Below the pieces are notes generated by a model that was not told the origin of the DNA, searched no databases, and saw only the letters and a list, made by a program, of their open reading frames with translations. DNA of 64,000 nucleotides, taken from assembly GCA_964571855.1 (NCBI GenBank), contig CAZNDO010000006.1:1-64000 (forward strand). Reading direction: 5' to 3'. The translations under genes and the position numbers were made by a program. Shown piece by piece: positions 50,944 through 59,963 of the stretch (position 1 is the stretch's first letter; every line of letters starts with the position of its first letter). The DNA comes from CAYYFX01 sp964571855 (GTDB lineage: Bacteria > ARS69).

Positions 50944-52227
50944 TCAACCCTCGCCACGCGCCATCTCCGCGTTGGCCTTCTCCGCCGCCGCCTTCAGCGC
51001 CGCCGCCGGCTCCAGCGTCCCGCGCAGCACGGGCTCGATGGCCTCGCGCTCGAGGATGGTCCGTCCCGCGTACCAGCCGGGCGCCTTCGGCTGCGGGGTG
51101 GCCCGCGCGAGCTGTCCGAGCGCCTCGCGCAGCCCCGGCACGGCGTCCATGCGCGCCGTCAGCACCGGGTGCTCCAGGGCGGAGCGGCGCACCGGAAGGT
51201 AGCCGGTCTCCGCGGCCCAGCGCGCGGTCTGCGGCGTGTCCGTGAACCACCGCACGAACTCGAAGGCGGCGCGCTGCCGCGCCGGATCCGTGGCGAAGAG
51301 CACCACGTCCGTCCCCGCGATCAGCTGCGTGTCCTTCTTCCCCGCCGGCAGCGCGGCCACGCCGAGCGCGAAGGTGTACTTCCCCTCCAGGAACGCCAGC
51401 GTGACCGAGCTCCCCTCGATCATCGCCACCTTGCCCGCCAGGAACTCGTTCTGGTACTCGAACCCGGAGCTGACGAGCGAGGTGCCGTCGCGCACCAGGA
51501 GGTCCGCCATGAACTCCAGCGCCTCCAGGCCCTCGGGCGAGTCGAACGCCACGCGGGTCTCGTCCCCGTTGAGCAGCGACCCGCCGTTCTGCACGATCAG
51601 GTTCTCGAACATGGATGCCGTGATCTGGCTGGCGAAGCCGAAGCGCTCCGGCCGGCCGTCCCCGTCCGCGTCCACGGTGAGGCGCCGCGCGTACTCGCGG
51701 TACTCCGCCCACGTGCGCGGCGGCCGGTCCGGGTCCAGGCCGGCCTCGCGGAAGTGGTCCCGGTTGTAGTACAGGCAGCGGACCGACTTGTTGAACGGGA
51801 AGGACCACAGCTTCCCGCCCTGCTCCGACGCGGACGCGAACACGTCCACGAGGTCCGCGCGCAGCGCGCGGCCCGCGGAGTCCTCCAGGAAACCGTCGAA
51901 CGGCACGATGGACCCGTTCGCCACGAGGTTCGCGGTCCACGCCTCGTAGCACTGGGCGAGGTCCGGCGGGCCACCGGCCGCCACCGCCGCCATGATCTTC
52001 TGCGACAGCGCCTCGTACTGCCCCATGGACACGTTCTCCACGGGGTGCGCCGCGCCGGCGTTGTAGTCCGCCACCAGCTGCTCCAGCGACCGCCCCAGCG
52101 GCCCGCCCATGGCGTGCCAGAACCGCAGCGGCTCGCCGGAGGCGCCGGCGTCCCCGTCCCCCCCGCCTCCGCACGAGGCCAGGCCCAGCGCCAGCAGCGC
52201 GGCCGCCGCCCGCTTCATCCGTTCCAC
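50944..52227 (-). CDS. Sugar ABC transporter substrate-binding lipoprotein
   Basis: 427-aa extracellular solute-binding protein (family 1, MalE/UgpB-like). The N-terminus ALLALGLASCGGGG is a lipoprotein signal. LRFWHAMGGPLGRSLEQLVA and NAGAAHPVENVSMGQYEAL are typical of the UgpB-like group, which includes glycerol-phosphate binding proteins; LWSFPFNKSVRCLYYNRDHF is the hinge region. It starts 4 nt after the second permease gene, so the operon order is permease-permease-SBP. The transported sugar cannot be read from sequence, though the UgpB-like opening leaves sn-glycerol-3-phosphate possible. Confidence 0.92.
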   Translation of the reverse strand: MERMKRAAAALLALGLASCGGGGDGDAGASGEPLRFWHAMGGPLGRSLEQLVADYNAGAAHPVENVSMGQYEALSQKIMAAVAAGGPPDLAQCYEAWTANLVANGSIVPFDGFLEDSAGRALRADLVDVFASASEQGGKLWSFPFNKSVRCLYYNRDHFREAGLDPDRPPRTWAEYREYARRLTVDADGDGRPERFGFASQITASMFENLIVQNGGSLLNGDETRVAFDSPEGLEALEFMADLLVRDGTSLVSSGFEYQNEFLAGKVAMIEGSSVTLAFLEGKYTFALGVAALPAGKKDTQLIAGTDVVLFATDPARQRAAFEFVRWFTDTPQTARWAAETGYLPVRRSALEHPVLTARMDAVPGLREALGQLARATPQPKAPGWYAGRTILEREAIEPVLRGTLEPAAALKAAAEKANAEMARGEG

Positions 52228-52231
52228 GACG

Positions 52232-53080
52232 TCACCCCTTGAGTCCGGTGTGGGTCAGGCTCTCGATGATCTGCCGCTGTGCGAAGAAGTACGCCACGAG
52301 CAGCGGCGCGATGGAGAACACGGCCGCCGCCATCATCAGGCCGTGCTCGGTGCCCTGGGACTGCGAGAAGAACGCCAGCCCCACCTGGATCAGCCGCTTC
52401 GAGTCCGAGTTCGTCATGACGAGCGGCCACAGGAAGCTGTTCCACGTGTTGATGAACGTGAACAGGCACACCGCGGTCAGCGACGCGCGCGACAGCGGCA
52501 GCACCATCGTGAACAGGAAGCGCACCGGCCCGCAGCCGTCGATGACGGCGGCGTCCACCAGGTCCCGCGGGAACGACAGGAAGTGCTGCCGGAGCAGGAA
52601 GATGGAGAACACGTGGGCCAGCCACGGCACGATGAGCGCGGAGTAGTCGTCGATCCAGCCGTCCCGCCCGCCGCCGGGCAGGTTGAACAGCAGGATGTAC
52701 GACGAGATGATGTACACCGGCTCCGGCACCATCATGGTGGACAGGAAGGCGTCGAAGAGGCGCTCGCGCCCGCGGAACCGGAAGAAGGAGAACGCGAACG
52801 CGGCCAGCGCGGACGTGACCACCACGCCGGCGACGATGGCGAACGCCACGAAGAACGTGTTCAGGAAGTACCGCAGGAACGGCACCGTGCTCCACGCCTC
52901 GGGGTAGTTCTCCGGCCGCGGGGACTCGGGCCAGAACGTCGGCGGCGAGCGGAACAGGTCCTCCGGCCCCTTCAACGACGTGGCGACCATCCAGTAGAAC
53001 GGCAGCAGGAACGTGAGCCCGCCCACGATGAGCACGGCGTGCGCCAGGGCCTTCTCGCGCGCGGGCACGACGCTAGGCAT
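52232..53080 (-). CDS. Sugar ABC transporter permease (MalG/UgpE type)
   Basis: 282 aa, six transmembrane helices. The cytoplasmic EAA loop that docks the ATPase reads ELVDAAVIDGCGPVRFLF-like (RDLVDAAVIDGCGPVRFLFT). YWMVATSLKGPEDLFRSPP is the periplasmic loop typical of the MalG/UgpE family. The gene overlaps the first permease by 8 nt. It moves a sugar across the inner membrane together with its partner and an ATPase encoded elsewhere. Confidence 0.95.
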   Translation of the reverse strand: MPSVVPAREKALAHAVLIVGGLTFLLPFYWMVATSLKGPEDLFRSPPTFWPESPRPENYPEAWSTVPFLRYFLNTFFVAFAIVAGVVVTSALAAFAFSFFRFRGRERLFDAFLSTMMVPEPVYIISSYILLFNLPGGGRDGWIDDYSALIVPWLAHVFSIFLLRQHFLSFPRDLVDAAVIDGCGPVRFLFTMVLPLSRASLTAVCLFTFINTWNSFLWPLVMTNSDSKRLIQVGLAFFSQSQGTEHGLMMAAAVFSIAPLLVAYFFAQRQIIESLTHTGLKG

Positions 53081-54053
53081 AGTGCACCCGCGATTCGACG
53101 ACCTTGCGCTGGAACAGCGTGAGCGCCAGGATCACCGCGAACAGCACCAGCGCCACCGCCGACGCGTAGCCCATGTTGCCGCCCGCGTCGAAGCCCTTCT
53201 CGAACAGGTAGTACACCACCACGTTCGTGGTCCCGAGCGGCCCGCCCACCGGCGGACCGGTCATCAGGTAGATCGGCGCGAACACCTGGAACGACAGGAT
53301 CGTGGTCATCACGGTCACGTAGAACGTGGTGGGCGTGAGCAGCGGCCACGTGACGTGGCGGAACGCGTGCCGGCGGCCCGCGCCGTCGATGGTGGCGGCC
53401 TCGTAGTACTGCTCCGGGATGTTCTGCAGCCCCGCCAGGAAGATCACCACGTTGTAGCCGATCCCGCGCCACGCGGAGACGAACGTGACGCACGCGAGCG
53501 CGAGGCTGGGGCCTTCCGCCCAGCCGGGCAGGTCCACGCCGAGCGGCGCCAGCGCGAGCTGGAAGATGCCGCGCGGCTCCTCCAGCCACTTCAACCCCTG
53601 CGCGCCCGCGAGCTCCAGCAGCCCGTTCAGCGCCCCGAAGCGCGTGTGGAAGATGAGCTTCCATACCATGGACACGGCGACGAACGACGTGACCACCGGC
53701 AGGAAGTAGATGGTGCGGTACAGGCCGAGCGCGCGGACGCCGCGTCGCAGGAGGAGCGCGAAGAAGAGCGACGTGGCCACCGAGAGCGGCACGGCCCCCA
53801 CGACGAACCACACCGTGTTGACCACGCTCTGCCAGAAGTCCGGATCCGCGAAGAGCCGCTCGTACTGCTGCGCCCCGACGAACGCGCGGACCTTCCCGAA
53901 GCTGGCGTCGAAGAACGACAGCCCGAGCGCGGCCACGATGGGCGCCATGCGGAAGACGACGATGAGGACGGCCGCCGGCAGCAGGAACAGCCACGGCAGG
54001 AGGCGGCCGAAGCGGCCCCGCTGCAGCGGGCTGTCCTGCGACGTCTCGGCCAC
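53073..54053 (-). CDS. Sugar ABC transporter permease (MalF/UgpA type)
   Basis: 326 aa with six transmembrane helices and the EAA motif EQYYEAATIDGAGRRHAFRH. LPVVTSFVAVSMVWKLIFHT is conserved in UgpA-like permeases. The ATG at 54098 gives a longer form but lies within the predicted -10 box, so I chose the GTG at 54053, which follows GAGGTG by 6 nt; a GTG at 54062 is an alternative. First gene of a three-gene importer operon that lacks its own ATP-binding protein, which is common because one MsmK/UgpC-type ATPase can serve several importers. Confidence 0.92.
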   Translation of the reverse strand: MAETSQDSPLQRGRFGRLLPWLFLLPAAVLIVVFRMAPIVAALGLSFFDASFGKVRAFVGAQQYERLFADPDFWQSVVNTVWFVVGAVPLSVATSLFFALLLRRGVRALGLYRTIYFLPVVTSFVAVSMVWKLIFHTRFGALNGLLELAGAQGLKWLEEPRGIFQLALAPLGVDLPGWAEGPSLALACVTFVSAWRGIGYNVVIFLAGLQNIPEQYYEAATIDGAGRRHAFRHVTWPLLTPTTFYVTVMTTILSFQVFAPIYLMTGPPVGGPLGTTNVVVYYLFEKGFDAGGNMGYASAVALVLFAVILALTLFQRKVVESRVHYA

Positions 54054-54093
54054 GGGGGACACCTCGGATCCGCGGGGTGACGGCGGGGCGCGG

Positions 54094-54122
54094 AGCATAG
54101 GAGGGGCCGTGCGCCGTGTCAA
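54094..54122 (-). promoter_or_regulatory. Strong promoter of the sugar ABC importer operon
   Basis: TTGACA (54122-54117), 17-bp spacer and TATGCT (54099-54094) on the minus strand. The first T of the -10 overlaps the ATG at 54098, which excludes that codon as a start for this transcript. Confidence 0.7.
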
Positions 54123-54197
54123 CGCGACGCGGCTCCGCGCCGCCCCGGCGCCCCCTCCCGCCCGCGCGCCGGCCCGCGCCCGCCCCTCCGCGTCGCC

Positions 54198-54226
54198 TTG
54201 TCGCACCGCGGGCCCGATGCTAGCTT
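54198..54226 (+). promoter_or_regulatory. Candidate promoter of the EF-G paralogue
   Basis: TTGTCG (54198-54203), 17-bp spacer and TAGCTT (54221-54226). The predicted start is near 54233 and CGGAG lies 9 nt before the ATG at 54253. It is divergent from the sugar importer promoter about 75 bp away. Confidence 0.5.
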
Positions 54227-54252
54227 GCGGAACCTGCCCGGAGCCGGACGCC

Positions 54253-56316
54253 ATGAACGCGAAGGAACGCATCGCCCGCCTGCGGAACCTCGGCGTGATC
54301 GCCCACATCGACGCCGGCAAGACCACCACGACCGAGCGCATCCTGTTCTTCACGGGATCCTCGCACCGCATCGGGCAGGTGGACGAGGGCACCGCGATCA
54401 TGGACTGGATGGACCAGGAGCGGGAACGCGGCATCACCATCACGTCCGCGGTCACCAGCGCGCCCTGGCGGGACTGCATGCTGAACATCGTGGACACGCC
54501 GGGCCACGTGGACTTCACGGCGGAGGTGCAGCGCTCGCTCCGCGTGCTGGACGGCGCGGTCGTCGTGATCTGCGGTGTCGGCGGCGTGGAGCCGCAGTCG
54601 GAGAAGGTGTGGCACCAGGCCACGGAGTACGCGGTCCCGCGCGTCGTGTTCGTGAACAAGCTGGACCGCCTGGGCGCGGACTTCGACCGCGCGCTCGCCG
54701 ACCTGGAGACGAAGCTGTCCGGGACGTTCGTGCCGCTGCTGCTGCCGGTCGGGAAGGACCACGGCTACCTCGCCGCCGTGGACCTGGTGCAGGACGTGCT
54801 CCTGACCTGGGACCCGGCGGACGAGACGGACACGCCGGCGTCGTCCCCGGTGCCGGCGGAGCTGCGCGACGCCGCGGACGCGGGGCGCGAGCGCCTCGTC
54901 GAGGCCGCGGCGCTCGGCGACGAGTCCCTGCTGGACGCTTTCCTGGAGTCCGGGACGGTGGACCCCGCGCGCCTCCTCCCCGCGCTGCGCAAGGCCGTGC
55001 TCGGCGGCGCGGTGCACCCCGTGCTGTGCGGCACCGCGCTGAAGAACCGCGGCATCCGCCTCCTGCTGGACGCGGTGGTGGACTTCCTCCCCTCCCCGCT
55101 GGACGTGCCGCCGGTCACCGGCCTGCGCGCCGGCACGGAGGAGACGGTCACGCGCAACCCCAACCCGCAGCTCCCGCTGACCGCGCTCGTGTACAAGATC
55201 ATGAACGACGAGACGCGCAACCGCCTGTACTACACGCGCGTGTACGCGGGAACGCTGCGCCGCGGCGAGAAGGTCTGGAACCCGGACCGTTCGGTGGACG
55301 AGCGGGTCACCCGCATCTACCGGATGCACTCGAACCGCAAGGAGGCGCTGGAGGAGGCGCTCGCGGGCGACATCGTGGCGCTGGTCGGCCCGAAGCGCAC
55401 CGTCACCGGGGACACGCTCGGTCCCGCGGAGGATCCCGTGATCCTGGAGCCCATCCGCTTCCCGGAGCCCGTGATCTCGGCGGCCATCGAGCCGCGCTCC
55501 CAGGCGGACCTGCCGGACCTGGACCGCGCGCTGGCCGAACTCGCGGTGGAGGACCCCACGTTCACGGTCCGGGACGATCCGGAGACCGGCCAGAAGATCG
55601 TGGCCGGGATGGGCGAGTTGCACCTCGCCGTGCTCGTGGAGCGCCTCGCCCGCGAGTTCCACGTGGAGGCGCGCATCGGGAACCCGCAGGTCGCGTTCCG
55701 CGAGACGATCTCGAAACCGGCCACGGCCACGGGACGCTTCGATCGCGAGATCGCGGACCGCTGGCACCGGGCCGCGGTCACGCTGCGCCTGCTCCCCGCC
55801 GCGCGCAACGGGGGCTTCTCCTTCGCGAACGGCGCGCCGCCGGATCGCGTGCCGCCGCCCGCGCTCGCGTGGATCGAGTCGGCCGCGCGCGCCGCGATGG
55901 GCGCCGGGCCCTTCGCCGGCTACGCGCTGATCGACGTGCGCGCGGAGCTCGAGGACGCGGAGCTTCCGGGCGAGGCCGCCTCCGAGCTCGCGGTGCGCGG
56001 CGCGGCGTCGGACGCGTTCCGCCAGGCCGCGCAGGCCGCCGGTCCCGTGCTGCTGGAGCCCGTCGTGCGCGTGGAGGTGGTCGTGCCGTCGGAGTACGCC
56101 GGCGAGGTGCTGCGGGACCTGAACGCGCGGCGCGCGCAGGTCACGGGACTGGACAGCCGCGAGAAGCTGGAGCGCGCGTCGGCCACCGTGGCGCTGTCCC
56201 GGATGTTCGGCTACGCCACGGACCTCAGGTCCCTCACGCGCGGCCGCGGCGCCTTCACGATGGAGCCGTCCCACTACGAGCCGGCCGAGGAGGCCATGGC
56301 CCGCTTCCGCGGCTGA
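54253..56316 (+). CDS. Elongation factor G paralogue (EF-G2-like GTPase)
   Basis: 687-aa translational GTPase. G1 AHIDAGKTTTTERI, the switch ERGITITSAVTS, G3 DTPGHVDFTAEV and G4 NKLD (canonical EF-G has NKMD) are intact, and the C-terminal domain V (MFGYATDLRSLTRGRG) is normal. In domain IV the conserved SGGRGQYG-containing loop of translocating EF-G is replaced by an unrelated TGRFDREIADRWHRAA sequence. The gene stands alone, without rpsL, rpsG or tuf. Paralogues of this sort in other bacteria and mitochondria act in ribosome recycling rather than translocation, so that role is likely here; this is inference. Confidence 0.9.
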   Translation: MNAKERIARLRNLGVIAHIDAGKTTTTERILFFTGSSHRIGQVDEGTAIMDWMDQERERGITITSAVTSAPWRDCMLNIVDTPGHVDFTAEVQRSLRVLDGAVVVICGVGGVEPQSEKVWHQATEYAVPRVVFVNKLDRLGADFDRALADLETKLSGTFVPLLLPVGKDHGYLAAVDLVQDVLLTWDPADETDTPASSPVPAELRDAADAGRERLVEAAALGDESLLDAFLESGTVDPARLLPALRKAVLGGAVHPVLCGTALKNRGIRLLLDAVVDFLPSPLDVPPVTGLRAGTEETVTRNPNPQLPLTALVYKIMNDETRNRLYYTRVYAGTLRRGEKVWNPDRSVDERVTRIYRMHSNRKEALEEALAGDIVALVGPKRTVTGDTLGPAEDPVILEPIRFPEPVISAAIEPRSQADLPDLDRALAELAVEDPTFTVRDDPETGQKIVAGMGELHLAVLVERLAREFHVEARIGNPQVAFRETISKPATATGRFDREIADRWHRAAVTLRLLPAARNGGFSFANGAPPDRVPPPALAWIESAARAAMGAGPFAGYALIDVRAELEDAELPGEAASELAVRGAASDAFRQAAQAAGPVLLEPVVRVEVVVPSEYAGEVLRDLNARRAQVTGLDSREKLERASATVALSRMFGYATDLRSLTRGRGAFTMEPSHYEPAEEAMARFRG

Positions 56317-56339
56317 CGCCCGCGGCTACGCGCGCGCGG

Positions 56340-57668
56340 TCACTCGAAGACGATGTTGTCCACCACGAACGTGTACGCGCCGCCGTCCGTCCAGATCATC
56401 ACGTCGCCGCGGACGCCGGACTCGGCGCGGTCCCGGTTCGGGATGACCCGGTCCGACGCGAAGTAGTCCGTCCCGCGCTTGAGCAGCCGCTCCAGCACGA
56501 ACGGGTGCTCCACGCCGGGGTTCTCGGACACGGCGTTCGTGACCAGCGCCACGCGCGGGTCCACCACGTCCAGGAACCGCTCGCTGTTCGCGTCGTTGGA
56601 GCCGTGGTGGCCCAGCTTCAGCACGTCGGCCCGCAGGAAGTCCAGCGGCCAGCGGTTCTGCAGGAACTGCTCGGTGGCGAACTCGCCGTCGCCCATGAGC
56701 AGCAGCACGAAGTCCCCGTACTGCAGGCGGTACACCATGGAGTCGTTGTTCTGCACGCTGCCGATGGCGTCCAGCAGCGCGAACTCCGGGATGAGGAAGT
56801 CCTTCTTCCCGGCGGCCAGCAGGTCCACGCGCACGCCGTCGCCCCACTGCAGGGCCGGCTCGGTGGCGCCGGAAGCGCCGACCGTCAGCTCGGTGCGCCC
56901 GCCGAACGCCGCCCCCATGCCGTCCAGCGCGCCCCGCAGGTTGTCGTACGGACCGTTGAGCGTGCCGGGCGTCTTGTCCGTGAAGTCCAGGAACGTGCCC
57001 ACCGGGATGGGGTCGTTGCCGCCGCCGTTGTCCTGGAAGAGTCCGTCCAGCGCGTCGAAGTCGTCGCCGTAGAACCCGCCGACGTGGTCCTCGTGCACGT
57101 GCGACAGGGACGCGAAGTCCAGCGCGTCCACGTCCAGGTACGTCTGCAGGAACCAGCGCACCTTCAGCCCGTCCGCGGGATGGCCCGCGTCCACGAGGCA
57201 GTTCGTGCCGTCCGGCGCCTCCATGTACAGCGCGTCGCCCCAGCCGACGTCGATCATCGCGAACAGGAAGAGGTCGTCCGCGGCGACCGCGGCCGGCGAG
57301 AACGAGTCCGCCTCGGGCGCGACGATCGCCACGTTGCCGGCGCGGTCCCGCATGCGCACGCGCAGATCCGTGTAGGCGGCGCCGCCGTCGAGCTTCAGCA
57401 GCTTCGTGAGGCCGCTCGCCGCGGGCTCGTGGCCGCCCGGATACGAGTACCGCCACGTGCCGTCGGCCGCGCACGCGTACTCCACCACCGCGTCGACGGG
57501 CTCGGACGCCTGCCACGCCGCGTACACATGCTGGTCCTCGGTGAGGATCTCGAACGCGACGAGGGCGGGCGGCTCGCGGTCCGCCGCGGGATCGAACGGG
57601 GACTTCTCGTCCGAGGCGCAGGCGGAGAGCAGGAGCGCGGTGCAGCCGAGCAGCGGGACGAAGCGCAC
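56340..57668 (-). CDS. Lipoprotein with ComEC-like metallo-beta-lactamase fold
   Basis: 442 aa. Signal and lipobox (TALLLSACAS) give a lipid-anchored protein. Residues about 30-130 form a beta-sandwich (EPVDAVVEYACAADG, RDRAGNVAIVAPEAD). The rest is a metallo-beta-lactamase hydrolase: LSHVHEDHVGG (HxHxDH), DGEFATEQFLQ and KLGHHGSNDANS match the C-terminal domain of ComEC/Rec2, believed to degrade the non-transported DNA strand. There is no ComEC membrane part. GTG at 57668 follows GGAGGAAA. A soluble relative could be an extracellular phosphodiesterase or nuclease, but activity is not shown by sequence alone. Confidence 0.85.
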   Translation of the reverse strand: MRFVPLLGCTALLLSACASDEKSPFDPAADREPPALVAFEILTEDQHVYAAWQASEPVDAVVEYACAADGTWRYSYPGGHEPAASGLTKLLKLDGGAAYTDLRVRMRDRAGNVAIVAPEADSFSPAAVAADDLFLFAMIDVGWGDALYMEAPDGTNCLVDAGHPADGLKVRWFLQTYLDVDALDFASLSHVHEDHVGGFYGDDFDALDGLFQDNGGGNDPIPVGTFLDFTDKTPGTLNGPYDNLRGALDGMGAAFGGRTELTVGASGATEPALQWGDGVRVDLLAAGKKDFLIPEFALLDAIGSVQNNDSMVYRLQYGDFVLLLMGDGEFATEQFLQNRWPLDFLRADVLKLGHHGSNDANSERFLDVVDPRVALVTNAVSENPGVEHPFVLERLLKRGTDYFASDRVIPNRDRAESGVRGDVMIWTDGGAYTFVVDNIVFE

Positions 57669-57693
57669 GGGGTTTCCTCCGGGAAGGCGGGCG

Positions 57694-57722
57694 ACGGTAA
57701 GGGCGCCCGCGGGCCGTGTCAA
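57694..57722 (-). promoter_or_regulatory. Promoter of the MBL-fold lipoprotein gene
   Basis: TTGACA (57722-57717), 17-bp spacer and TACCGT (57699-57694) on the minus strand. The predicted start is near 57687, a short 20-nt leader that excludes the in-frame ATG at 57722 and supports the GTG at 57668. Confidence 0.55.
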
Positions 57723-57738
57723 CGGGACGCGCCCGGCC

Positions 57739-59100
57739 TCACGGGGCCACGCCCAGCACGTCGGCCAGCCACCGGCCGACCGCCGCGTGGTCCCGCATGC
57801 CGGCGGCGTCCGCGGCGCGGACGCCCCACGCGCACAGCGGCACCGGTTCCCCCGTGTGCCCGTTCACCCCGGCGGACGCCACGTGATCCTCCCAGTCCAT
57901 GAACACGACGCCGAAGCGCCGGGAGATCGCGGTGCCGAGGGCCGCGCGGCGGTCGTACCGGTTCGCCGCGGTGAGCAGGCGATCCACGTCCCGTGCCGAC
58001 AGCCCGGGGTGCTTCGCCCCCTCCACGAGCACGGGCAGCGCCCGCTCCTCCAGCGCCGCGGGCGTCCCGGTCCACCGGTCCTCGGGGAAGATGCGCCGCT
58101 CCATCGCCTCCACCGACCGCGTCACCACGTCCAGGCTCTCCGGGTGCGCGTTCTCGTGCAGGTTCGGGTTCCCGGTGCCGTGATCCGCGGTCACGACCAC
58201 GAGCGTGCGCTGCGGATCCACCGCGCGCAGGATCGCGGCCACCGCGCGATCCAACCGGGCCACATCGCGCGCCAGCGACGCCGCGTCGTGCTCGTGTCCG
58301 GCATGGTCGATGCGGCCCTCCTCCACCAGCAGGAACCACCCGGGCCCCGCGGCGTCCAGCCGCGCGATCGCCGCCGTGACGAGATCCGCGAGGTCCGGCG
58401 TGCCGGCGGCGTCCACGTCGTGCGGGAGGTGCGAGTCCGCGAGCAGCAGCAGCACGGGCGCGTCCTTCGGCAGGGGGACGACGAGCGAGTCCGCCACGAA
58501 GGCTCCGGCCTCGCGGGCCGCCGCGAGCAGGTCCGTGCCGTCCTTGCGCGCGCCGCCCGCGTCCGCCGGCAGGAACGCGCGCCGCCCGCCGCCGACCGTC
58601 ACCGCCGGGAGGGCCGCCACGAGCTGACGCGCGATCGACTCCTCGTGGTCGCGGTCCTCCGCGCGCGCGTAGAACGGCGCCGGCGTGGCGTGCGTCACGC
58701 GGGTGGTCGTCACGAGGCCGAATGGGCGCCCGGCCTTCGCGAGCCGCTCGAACAGCGTGGGCGCGCCGGCCTCGCCCACCACGGCGTTGCGCCCGGGCCG
58801 GCCCGTGGCCCAGGCGGTGGCCGCGGCCGCCGAGTCCGTGACCAGCGCGTCCGCGGAGCGCGTGTCCACGAAGCCGGTGTGCGGGGCGTCGTCCAGTACC
58901 GGGCGCTCGCCGCGGGCCGCGAGGTACGCGCGGCCCACGCCCCAGGCGCCCACGCCGAAGCCGTCGCCCACCACGAACACCACGTTGGTGGGACGGCCCG
59001 CGCCGCCCACGGGCGTCGTGCCGGGGCCGCCGCACGCGGGCGCGGCGATGAGCAGGGCGGCGAGCAGCACGGAGCGTGCGGACGGGATGTTGCGCATCAT
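57739..59100 (-). CDS. PhoA-type alkaline phosphatase (secreted lipoprotein)
   Basis: 453 aa. Signal peptide with lipobox (LLIAAPACGG), then the alkaline phosphatase core: VVFVVGDGFGVGAWG (metal-binding Asp), the nucleophile Ser in VTDSAAAATAWATGR, EEGRIDHAGHEHDAAS and VVVTADHGTGNPN with metal-binding His and Asp residues. It frees phosphate from extracellular monoesters. The ATG at 59100 overlaps the stop of the permease gene (ATGA), so the phosphatase is made from the nucleoside-importer operon; this placement suggests that it dephosphorylates nucleotides for the importer. A second ATG at 59097 is in frame. Confidence 0.93.
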   Translation of the reverse strand: MMRNIPSARSVLLAALLIAAPACGGPGTTPVGGAGRPTNVVFVVGDGFGVGAWGVGRAYLAARGERPVLDDAPHTGFVDTRSADALVTDSAAAATAWATGRPGRNAVVGEAGAPTLFERLAKAGRPFGLVTTTRVTHATPAPFYARAEDRDHEESIARQLVAALPAVTVGGGRRAFLPADAGGARKDGTDLLAAAREAGAFVADSLVVPLPKDAPVLLLLADSHLPHDVDAAGTPDLADLVTAAIARLDAAGPGWFLLVEEGRIDHAGHEHDAASLARDVARLDRAVAAILRAVDPQRTLVVVTADHGTGNPNLHENAHPESLDVVTRSVEAMERRIFPEDRWTGTPAALEERALPVLVEGAKHPGLSARDVDRLLTAANRYDRRAALGTAISRRFGVVFMDWEDHVASAGVNGHTGEPVPLCAWGVRAADAAGMRDHAAVGRWLADVLGVAP

Positions 59101-59963
59101 CGTTCCCCCGGGAGCGGCGTGCCGAGCGCGGACGGGGGCCGGGAGCGGCCCACGAGTCCGGCGAGCGCCACCATGGTGAGAAGGTACGGGATCATCTGCA
59201 CGAACTGCGTGGGCAATCCGCGCCCCTGCAGCCGGATCTGCAGCGCCTCGGTCACGCCGAAGAAGAGGCAGGCGAGCACGGCGGGCAGCGGGCGCCACTT
59301 CCCGAAGATGACGGCGGCCAGCGCGAGGAAGCCGCGCCCCGCCGACATCCCCTTCACGAACTGCGCGGCCTCCAGGGCCAGGTACGCGCCGCCGAGCCCC
59401 GCCAGGGTTCCCGCGAGCGTCACCGCGAGCACGCGCACGCGCAGCGGGCCCACGCCGGCGGACTCCGCCGCCTCCGGGTACTCGCCCACCGCGCGCAGGC
59501 GCAGGCCGAACGCGGTATCGCGCACGAGGAAGTGCACCGCGGGCGCGGCGACGACCGCGGCCAAGACGAGCGGCGAGAACCGGAGCGCGCCCGCGGCGGG
59601 CAGGCCCGGGAAGGACGGGCTGTTCGCCGACGACCCGTACAGGATCCCCATGAGGAACTGCGTGCCCCCGGCCACCAGGAGGTTCAGCGCGATGCCCACC
59701 ACGATCTGGTCGCCGCGCAGCACCACGCCGGCCGTGGCGTGCAGGAGCCCGAGCGCCGCCCCCGCACCGGCCGCCGCGGCCGCGCCGAGCCACGGGTTCC
59801 CGGTGGCGACGGCGACCGCGGCGCACGCGAAGGCGCCGCCGAGGAGCTTCCCCTCCAGCGCGAGGTTCACGACGCCGGCGCGCTCGGAGAGCACGCCGCC
59901 CAGCGCCGCGAACGCCAGCGGCGTGGCGAGGCGCACGCCCGTGACCGCGAGGTCGAGGTCCAT
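59097..59963 (-). CDS. Nucleoside-type (BMP family) ABC transporter permease, second subunit
   Basis: 288 aa, about eight transmembrane helices. It opens with LSERAGVVNLALEGKLLGGA, the signature of the YufQ/NupQ-like branched permeases of BMP-family importers (related to branched-chain amino acid permeases). RLRAVGEYPEAAESAGVGPL is also typical. Starts with ATG at 59963 overlapping the previous permease stop (ATGA) and overlaps the phosphatase gene at its end. Confidence 0.93.
   Translation of the reverse strand: MDLDLAVTGVRLATPLAFAALGGVLSERAGVVNLALEGKLLGGAFACAAVAVATGNPWLGAAAAAGAGAALGLLHATAGVVLRGDQIVVGIALNLLVAGGTQFLMGILYGSSANSPSFPGLPAAGALRFSPLVLAAVVAAPAVHFLVRDTAFGLRLRAVGEYPEAAESAGVGPLRVRVLAVTLAGTLAGLGGAYLALEAAQFVKGMSAGRGFLALAAVIFGKWRPLPAVLACLFFGVTEALQIRLQGRGLPTQFVQMIPYLLTMVALAGLVGRSRPPSALGTPLPGER

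Noticed and set aside
54094..54122. ATG at 54098 as the start of the sugar permease
   Set aside because: It overlaps a strong -10 box (TATGCT, 54099-54094) and has no ribosome site. Two later GTG codons fit better.
56340..57668. MBL-fold lipoprotein as a competence ComEC
   Set aside because: It lacks the ComEC membrane channel and has a lipobox. Only the hydrolase-like domain is shared.
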